A program made the position numbers and the translations under genes. From Dryocosmus kuriphilus (Eukaryota; Arthropoda; Insecta; Hymenoptera; Cynipidae), in NCBI GenBank assembly GCA_038277395.1, contig CM076192.1:125871470-125935469 (forward strand): a stretch of DNA of 64,000 bases, given 5' to 3'. Positions 56,831 to 64,000 of the stretch are shown one piece after another; positions within the stretch are counted from its first letter, which is position 1; every line of letters starts with the position of its first letter. Under the pieces are notes generated by a model, which saw only the letters and a list, made by a program, of their open reading frames with translations, had not been told where the DNA came from and searched no databases.

Positions 56831-58599
56831 CGTAGGTGGGTTAATGGAACGGTGTTTATATCTCCAATATAATAAAATAATGTAACTGTTCTCACGTTTT
56901 CAAAAATGCTTAAAATGCGCTGAAATGCACCACATAAGAGTTTTCAGATACATTCGAAAGTGTTCAGATATTAACAAAATATTACTTCCAAAAGTGATGA
57001 CCCAAGATAAATGACTTTTTTTTTTAAAATTAAATGAAATTATGTTACAAGAGCTATTCGCACCGGTTTCAAATGCGCTCAAATGCACTTGTTAAAAAAA
57101 TTCCTAATACCATACAAAACCAACAATTGTATGCACATCCGTAGGTGGGTTGATGGCACGGTGTTTATATCTCCGAATATATATAATAAAATAATAAACT
57201 GTTCTCACGTATTTTCAAAATGCTCCAAATGCGCTGAAATGCACCACATAAGAGTTTCCAGATACATTCGAAAGTGTTCAGATATTACCAAAATATTACT
57301 TCCAAAAGTGATGACCCAAGATAAAATTTTTTTTTTTTAAATTAAATGAAATTATGTTACAAGAAGCTATTCGCACCGGTTTCAAATGCGCTCAAATGCA
57401 CTTGTTAAAAAAATTCCTAATACCATACAAAACCAAAAATTGTATGCACATCCGTAGGTGGGTTGATGGCACGGTGTTTATATCTCCGAATATAATTAAA
57501 ATAATGAAACTGTTCTTACGTATTTTCAAAATGCTTCAAATGCTCTGAAATGCACCACATAAGAGTTTTCAGATACATTCGAAAGTGTTCAGATATTAAC
57601 AAAATATTACTTCCAAAGTGATGACCCAAGATAAATTTTTTTTTTTTTAAATTAAATGAAATTATGTTACAAGAAGCTATTCGCACCGGTTTCAAATGCG
57701 CTCAAATGCACTTGTTAAAAAAATTCCTAATGCCATACAAAACCAAAATTGTATGCACATCCGTAGGTGGGTTGATGGCACGGTGTTTATATCTCCGAAT
57801 ATAATGAAAATAATGAAACATGTTCTAACGTATTTTCAAAATGCTTAAAATGCGCTGAAATGCACACACATAAGAAGTTTTCAGATACATTCGAAAGTGT
57901 TCAGATATTAACAAAATATTACTTCCCAAAGTGATGACCCAAGATAAATTATTTTTTTTTTTAAATTAAATGAAATTATGTTACAAGAAGCTATTCGCAC
58001 CGGTTTCAAATGCGCTCAAATGCACTTGTTAAAAAAAATTCCTAATGCCATACAAAACCAAAAATTGTATGCACATCCGAAGGTGGGGGGTTGATGGAAC
58101 GGTGTTTATATCTCCGAATATAATGAAAATAATAAATTGTTCTACGTATTTTCAAAATGCTTAAAATGCGCTGAAATGCACCACATAAGAGTTTCAGATA
58201 CATTCGAAAGTGTTCAGATATTAACAAAATATTACTTCCCAAAGTGATGACCCAAGATAAATTTTTTTTTTTTAAATTAAATGAAATTATGTTACAAGAA
58301 GCTATTCGCACCGGTTTCAAATGCGCTCAAATGCACTTGTTGAAAAAAAAATTCCTAATGCCATACAAAACCAAAAATTGTATGCACATCCGTAGGTGGG
58401 TTAATGGAACGGTGTTTATATCTCCGAATATAATTAAAATAATGAAACTGTTCTACGTATTTTCAAAATGCTCCAAATGCGCTGAAATGCACCACATAAG
58501 AGTTTCCAGATACATTCGAAGTGTTCAGATATTAACAAAATATTACTTCCCAAAGTGATGACCCAAGATAAATTTTTTTTTTTAAATTAAATGAAATTA

Positions 58600-60760
58600 T
58601 GTTACAAGAAGCTATTCGCACCGGTTTCAAATGCGCTCAAATGCACTTGTTAAAAAAATTCCTAATGCCATACAAAACCAAAAATTGTATGCACATCCGT
58701 AGGTGGGTTAATGAACGGTGTTTATATCTCCGAATATAATGAAAATAATGAAACTGTTCTTACGTATTTTCAAAATGCTTCAAATGCGCTGAAATGCACC
58801 ACATAAGAGTTTTCCAGATACATTCGAAAGTGTTCAGATATTAACAAAATATTACTTCCCAAAGTGATGACCCAAGATAAATTATTTTTTTTTTTAAATT
58901 AAATGAAATTATGTTACAAGAAGCTATTCGCACCGGTTTCAAATGCGCTCAAATGCACTTGTTAAAAAAATTCCTAATGCCATACAAAACCAAAAATTGT
59001 ATGCACATCCGTAGGTGGGTTAATGGAACGGTGTTTATATCTCCGAATATAATGAAAATAATGAAACTGTTCTTACGTATTTTCAAAATGCTTCAAATGC
59101 GCTGAAATGCACCACACAGAAAGTTTTCAGATACATTCGAAAGTGTTCAGATATTAACAAAATATTACTTCCCAAAGTGATGACACAAGATAAATTATTT
59201 TTTTTTTAAATTAAATGAAATTATGTTACAAGAAGCTATTCGCACCGGTTTCAAATGCGCTCAAATGCACTTGTTAAAAAAATTCCTAATGCCATACAAA
59301 ACCAAAAATTGTATGCACATCCGTAGGTGGGTTAATGGAACGGTGTTTATATCTCCGAATATAATGAAAATAATGAAACTGTTCTTACGTATTTTCAAAA
59401 TGCTTCAAATGCGCTGAAATGCACCACATAAGAGTTTCCAGATACATTCGAAAGTGTTCAGATATTAACAAAATATTACTTCCCAAAGTGATGACACAAG
59501 ATAAATTATTTTTTTTTTAAATTAAATGAAATTATGTTACAAGAAGCTATTCGCACCGGTTTCAAATGCGCTCAAATGCACTTGTTAAAAAAATTCCTAA
59601 TGCCATACAAAACCAAAAATTGTATGCACATCCGTAGGTGGGTTAATGGAACGGTGTTTATATCTCCGAATATAATTAAAATAATGAAACTGTTCTTACG
59701 TATTTTCAAAATGCTTCAAATGCGCTGAAATGCACCACATAAGAGTTTCCAGATACATTCGAAAGTGTTCAGATATTACAAAATATTACTTCCCAAAGTG
59801 ATGACACAAGATAAATTATTTTTTTTTTAAATTAAATGAAATTATGTTACAAGAAGCTATTCGCACCGGTTTCTGAAATGCGCTCAAATGCACTTGTTAA
59901 AAAAATTCCTAATACCATACAAAACCAAAATTGTATGCACATCCGTAGGTGGGTTAATGGAACGGTGTTTATATCTCCGAATATAATTAAAATAATGAAA
60001 CTGTTCTTACGTATTTTCAAAATGCTTCAAATGCGCTGAAATGCACCACATAAGAGTTTCCAGATACATTCGAAAGTGTTCAGATATTAACAAAATATTA
60101 CTTCCAAAGTGATGACCAAGATAAATTATTTTTTTTTTTTTAAATTAAATGAAATTATGTTACAAGAAGCTATTCGCACCGGTTTCAAATGCGCTCAAAT
60201 GCACTTGTTAAAAAAATTCCTAATGCCATACAAAACCAAAAATTGTATGCACATCCGTAGGTGGGTTAATGGAACGGTGTTTATATCTCCGAATATAATT
60301 AAAAATAATGAAACTGTTCTAACGTATTTTCAAAATGCTTCAAATGCGCTGAAATGCACCACATAAGAGTTTCCAGATACATTCGAAAGTGTTCAGATAT
60401 TAACAAAATATTACTTCCCAAAGTGATGACCAAGATAAAATTTTTTTTTTGAAATTAAATGAAATTATGTTACAAGAAGCTATTCGCACCGGTTTCAAAT
60501 GCGCTCAAATGCACTTGTTAAAAAATTCCTAATACCATACAAAACCAAAAATTGTATGCACATCCGTAGGTGGGTTAATGGAACGGTGTTTATATCTCCG
60601 AATATAATTAAAATAATGAAACTGTTCTTACGTATTTTCAAAATGCTTCAAATGCGCTGAAATGCACCACATAAGAGTTTCCAGATACATTCGAAAGTGT
60701 TCAGATATTAACAAAATATTACTTCCAAAGTGATGACCAAGATAAATTATTTTTTTTTGA
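58600..60760 (+). repeat. highly homogeneous satellite sub-block (AATGGAACGG variant)
   Basis: Seven or so consecutive monomers (58600, 58911, 59223, 59534, 59845, 60155, 60466) differ at only a handful of positions and share AAAACCAAAAATTGTATG, GGGTTAATGGAACGG and ATGAAACTGTTCTTACG. This is the most uniform run in the window. Confidence 0.7.
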
Positions 60761-61689
60761 AAATTAAATGAAATTATGTTACAAGAATGCTATTCGCACC
60801 GGTTTCAAATGCGCTCAAATGCACTTGTCAAAAAAAAAATTCCTAATGCCATACAAAACCAAAAATTGTATGCACATCCGTAGGTGGGTTAATGGAACGG
60901 TGTTTATATCTCCGAATATAATTAAAATAATGAAACTGTTCTTACGTATTTTCAAAATGCTTCAAATGCGCTGAAATGCACCACATAAGAGTTTCCAGAT
61001 ACATTCGAAAGTGTTCAGATATTAACAAAATATTACTTCCAAAAGTGATGACCCAAGATAAATTTTTTTTTTTAAATTAAATGAAATTATGTTACAAGAA
61101 GCTATTCGCACCGGTTTCAAATGCGCTCAAATGCACTTGTTAAAAAAATTCCTAATACCATACAAAACCAAAAATTGTATGCACATCCGTAGGTGGGTTG
61201 ATGGCACGGTGTGTTTATATCTCCGAATATAATTAAAATAATGAAACTGTTCTACGTATTTTCAAAATGCTCCAAATGCGCTGAAATGCACCACATAAGA
61301 GTTTCCAGATACATTCGAAAGTGTTCAGATATTAACAAAATATTACTTCCAAAAGTGATGACCCAAGATAAATTTTTTTTTTTTAAATTAAATGAAATTA
61401 TGTTACAAGAAGCTATTCGCACCGGTTTCAAATGCGCTCAAATGCACTTGTTAAAAAAATTCCTAATACCATACAAAACCAACAATTGTATGCACATCCG
61501 TAGGTGGGTTGATGGCACGGTGTTTATATCTCCGAATATAATGAAAATAATGAAACTGTTCTTACGTATTTTCAAAATGCTTCAAATGCGCTGAAATGCA
61601 CACACAGAAGAGTTTCAGATACATTCGAAAGTGTTCAGATATTAACAAAATATTACTTCCCAAAGTGATGACCCAAGATAAATTATTTT

Positions 61690-61935
61690 TTTTTTTTTTT
61701 TAAATTATGTTACAAGAAGCTATTCGCACCGGTTTGAAATGCGCTCAAATGCACTTGTTAAAAAATTCCTAATGCCATACAAAACAAGAATTGTATTCCG
61801 TAGGTGGGTCGATAGCACGGTGTTTATATCTCCGAATATAATGAAAATAATGAAACCTTTCTTACGTATTTTTTCAAATGCGCATCACACAGAATTTTCA
61901 AAGTGATGAACCCATATAAATTATTTTTTTTTTTT
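61690..61935 (+). repeat. truncated satellite monomer
   Basis: After a T-run longer than usual the start TTAAATGAAA is partly missing, then 'TTGTATTCCGTAGGTGG' lacks the GCACATC segment, and 'ACGTATTTTTTCAAATGCGC' is followed directly by ATCACACAGAATTTTC, so the second half is about 70 bp short. Confidence 0.65.
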
Positions 61936-62304
61936 AAATTAAATGAAATTATGTTACAAGAAGCTATTCGCACCGGTTTTCAAATGCGCTGCACTTGTTA
62001 AAAAAATTCCTAATACCATACAAAACCAACAATTGTATGCACATCCGTAGGTGGGTTGATGGCACGGTGTTTATATCTCCGAATATAATGAAAATAATGA
62101 AATTGTTCTTACGTATTTTCAAAATGCTTGAAAAAATGCGCTGAAATGCACCACATAAGAGTTTCCAGATACATTCGAAAGTGTTCAGATATTAACAAAA
62201 TATTACTTCCAAAAGTGATGACACCAAGATAAAATTATTTTTTTTTTTAAATTAAATGAAATTATGTTACAAGAAGCTATTCGCACCGGTTTCAAATGCG
62301 CTCA

Positions 62305-62440
62305 AATGCAAATAAATGAATTTGTTAATAATTGCACAGCGGTTACAATACTTGTTACAAAACCAAAATTGTAAAAAATTCCTAATACAAAATATTACTT
62401 CCAAAAGTGATGACCCAAGATAAATTTTTTTTTTTTAAAT
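62305..62440 (+). repeat. scrambled satellite junction
   Basis: From CAAATGCAAATAAATG the monomer breaks into out-of-order fragments ('AATTGCACAGCGGTTACAAT', 'TTGTAAAAAATTCC') and rejoins the normal order at AATATTACTTCCAAAAG. It lies exactly at the border with the third copy of the A-B-C block. Confidence 0.65.
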
Positions 62441-64000
62441 TAAATGAAATTATGTTACAAGATGCTATTCGCACCGGTCTTCAAATGCGCTCAAATGCAC
62501 TTGTTAAAAAAATTCCTAATACCGTACAAAACCAACAATTGTATGCACATCCGTAGGTGGGTTGATGGCACGGTGTTTATATCTCCGAATATAATGAAAA
62601 TAATTAAACATTTCTTACGTATTTTCAAAATGCTTTAATGCGCTCAATTACACCACACAGAATTTTTCAGATATATTCGAAAATGTTCAGATGTTAACAA
62701 AATATTATTTCCCAAAGTGGTGCCCAAGATAAATTATTTTTTTTTTTAAATTAAATGAAATAATGTTACAAGAAGCTATTCGCACCGGTTTCTAATGCGC
62801 TCAGATGCACTTTTAAAAAAATTCCTAATGCCATAAAAAAACCAAAAATTGTATGCACGTCCGTAGGTGGGTTGATAGCACGGTGTTCATATTTCAAATA
62901 TAATTAAAATAATGAAACTGTTCTTACGTATTTTCAAAATTCTTTAAATTCGATCAAATACACCACACAGAAGTTTTCAGATACATTCAAAAGTGTTAAG
63001 ATATTAACAAAATATTACCTTTCAAAATGATGAACCAAGATAAATTATTTTTTTTTTTAAATTAAATGAATTTATGTTACAAGGAGCTATTCGCACCGGT
63101 TACAAATGCGCTCAAATGCACTTGTTAAAAAAATTCCTAATACCGTACAAAACCAACAATTGTATGCATATCCGTAGGTGGGTTGATGGCACGGTGTTTA
63201 TATCTCCGAATATAATGAACATAATGTAATTGTTCTAACGTATTTTCAAAAAGCTTAAAATGCGCTGAAATGCACCACATAAGAGTTTCCAGATACATTC
63301 GAAAGTGTTCAGATATTAACAGAATATTACTTCCCAAAGTGATGACACAAGATAAATTATTTTTTTTGAAAATTAAATGAAATTATGTTACAAGATGCTA
63401 TTCGCACCGGTTTCAAATGCGTTCAAATGCACTTGTTAAAAAATTCCTAATACCATACAAAACCAACAATTGTATGCACATCCGTAGGTGGGTTGATGGC
63501 ACGGTGTTTATATCTCCGAATATAATGAAAATAACTAAACATTTCTTACGTATTTTCAAAATGCTTTAATGCGCTCAATTACACCACACAGAATTTTTCA
63601 GATATATTCGAAAATGTTCAGATGTTAACAAAATATTATTTCCCAAAGTGGTGCCCAAGATAAATTTTTTTTTTTTAAATTAAATGAAATAATGTTACAA
63701 GAAGCTATTCGCACCGGTTTCTAATGCGCTCAGATGCACTTTTGAAAAAAATTCCTAATGCCATAAAAACCAAAAATTGTATGCACATCCGTAGGTGGGT
63801 TAATGGAACGGTGTTTATATCTCAAATATAATTAAAATAATGAAACTGTTCTTACGTATTTTCAAAATGCTCCAAATGCGCTGAAATGCACCACATAAGA
63901 GTTTTCAGATACATTCGAAGTGTTCAGATATTACAAAAATATTACTTCCAAAAGTGATTACCAAGATAAATGATTTTTTTTTTAAATTAAATGAAATTAT
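62440..64000 (+). repeat. higher-order satellite block (B-C-A-B-C'), third copy, cut by the window end
   Basis: B 62455 (with ACCGTAC and AATTAAACATTT, as in B at 36790), C 62757, A 63070, B 63380, C' 63690. Order and private changes match 36790-38340, about 25.66 kb upstream. It follows a scrambled junction at 62305-62440, as if joined by a recombination event. Confidence 0.75.

Larger units (their letters stand above)
32480..64000 (+). repeat. satellite DNA array, ~311-bp monomer, about 100 head-to-tail copies, runs off the window
   Basis: The same sequence repeats at 311-312-bp intervals, for example ATGTTACAAGAAGCTATTCG at 58911, 59223 and 59534. One monomer in order: TTAAATGAAATTATG, TTACAAGAAGCTATTCGCAC, CGGTTTCAAATGCGCTCAAA, TGCACTTGTTAAAAAAATTC, CTAATACCATACAAAACC, TTGTATGCACATCCG, TAGGTGGGTTGATGGCACGG, TGTTTATATCTCCG, TTACGTATTTTCAAAATGC, GCGCTGAAATGCACCAC, AGAGTTTCCAGATACATTCG, TGTTCAGATATTAAC, ATTACTTCCCAAAGTGATGA, CACAAGATAAATT and a T-run of about 7-16. 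All copies are in one orientation. (64000-32480)/311 is about 101 copies. Short open frames of 60-100 aa recur in every monomer on both strands but shift frame with every T-run indel and show no domain. An organisation this long and homogeneous is typical of centromeric or pericentromeric heterochromatin; location cannot be shown here. Confidence 0.97.

Noticed and set aside
32483..63337. Recurrent 60-100 aa open frames on both strands inside the satellite (for example residues starting MLQEAIRTGF... on plus and MGSNILLISEHF... on minus)
   Set aside because: They arise from the monomer sequence itself, change frame with each T-run indel, occur on both strands over the same bases, and contain no domain. 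Similarity between them reflects repeat homogenisation, not coding constraint.
32480..64000. CRISPR-like array
   Set aside because: Period 311 bp with no unique spacers between conserved short repeats, and the genome is eukaryotic.
32480..64000. CENP-B box in the satellite monomer
   Set aside because: TTCG occurs (CTATTCGCACCGG, ACATTCGAAAG), but the following bases do not fit the nTTCGnnnnAnnCGGGn consensus on either strand.

Overview
The window looks like repeat-rich, gene-poor chromatin from an insect, most likely a hymenopteran (parasitoid or gall wasp). That assignment is inferred from the mix of mariner, Penelope-like, RTE-type and R1/Jockey-like non-LTR, and ZMYM1-like hAT relics, plus the degenerate T-rich 'GGTTGAAAATTCAACT' minisatellites. 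No rRNA, tRNA, CRISPR array or bacterial-type operon was seen. Nearly every recognisable coding sequence is a broken transposable element. The only candidates for non-transposon genes are a duplicated small secreted-peptide gene (about 11.4-12.2 kb) and an orphan open frame (20.66-21.16 kb).

Layout, 0-10 kb: a decayed hAT (ZMYM1-like) transposase with a possible upstream exon; a 0.96-kb tandem duplication (1.87-3.81 kb); a 5'-complete but internally deleted non-LTR element carrying ORF1 (4.16-6.11 kb); a mariner whose C-terminal part is inverted (6.7-7.6 kb); and a Penelope-like element that ends just before its GIY-YIG endonuclease (7.8-10.03 kb). 10-18.8 kb: a dispersed repeat copy that is the inverted partner of one at 6.4-6.7 kb, the peptide-gene pair set in GAAATCTTT-type degenerate repeats, a reverse-strand non-LTR ORF2 (13.8-15.66 kb), and 2.65 kb of degenerate T-rich minisatellite. 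18.77-20.45 kb: a 1.68-kb foldback element with arms of about 0.69 kb, followed by the orphan open frame. 21.2-23.6 kb: AT-rich sequence with no recognised gene. 23.7-29.4 kb: an all-minus-strand graveyard of an RTE-type retrotransposon, a ZMYM1/P52rIPK-like hAT and a Tc1/mariner C-terminal scrap. 29.4-31.5 kb: several short dispersed repeat families and GC-rich palindromes.

From about 31.56 kb to the end of the window (more than 32 kb, half of it) lies one head-to-tail satellite array with a monomer of about 311 bp, roughly 102 copies. The left edge decays into diverged units of about 145-157 bp that share a G-rich run at the same internal position (+74). The 311-bp monomer itself reads as two related halves of about 155 bp. 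The array therefore seems to record its own origin: an ancestral unit of about 156 bp, doubled to 311 bp, then organised locally into dimer (622 bp), trimer (about 933 bp) and larger duplicated blocks, with distinct sequence subfamilies in different parts. This is the strongest and most coherent signal in the window. The numerous 60-100 aa open frames inside the array come from the monomer sequence and are not genes.
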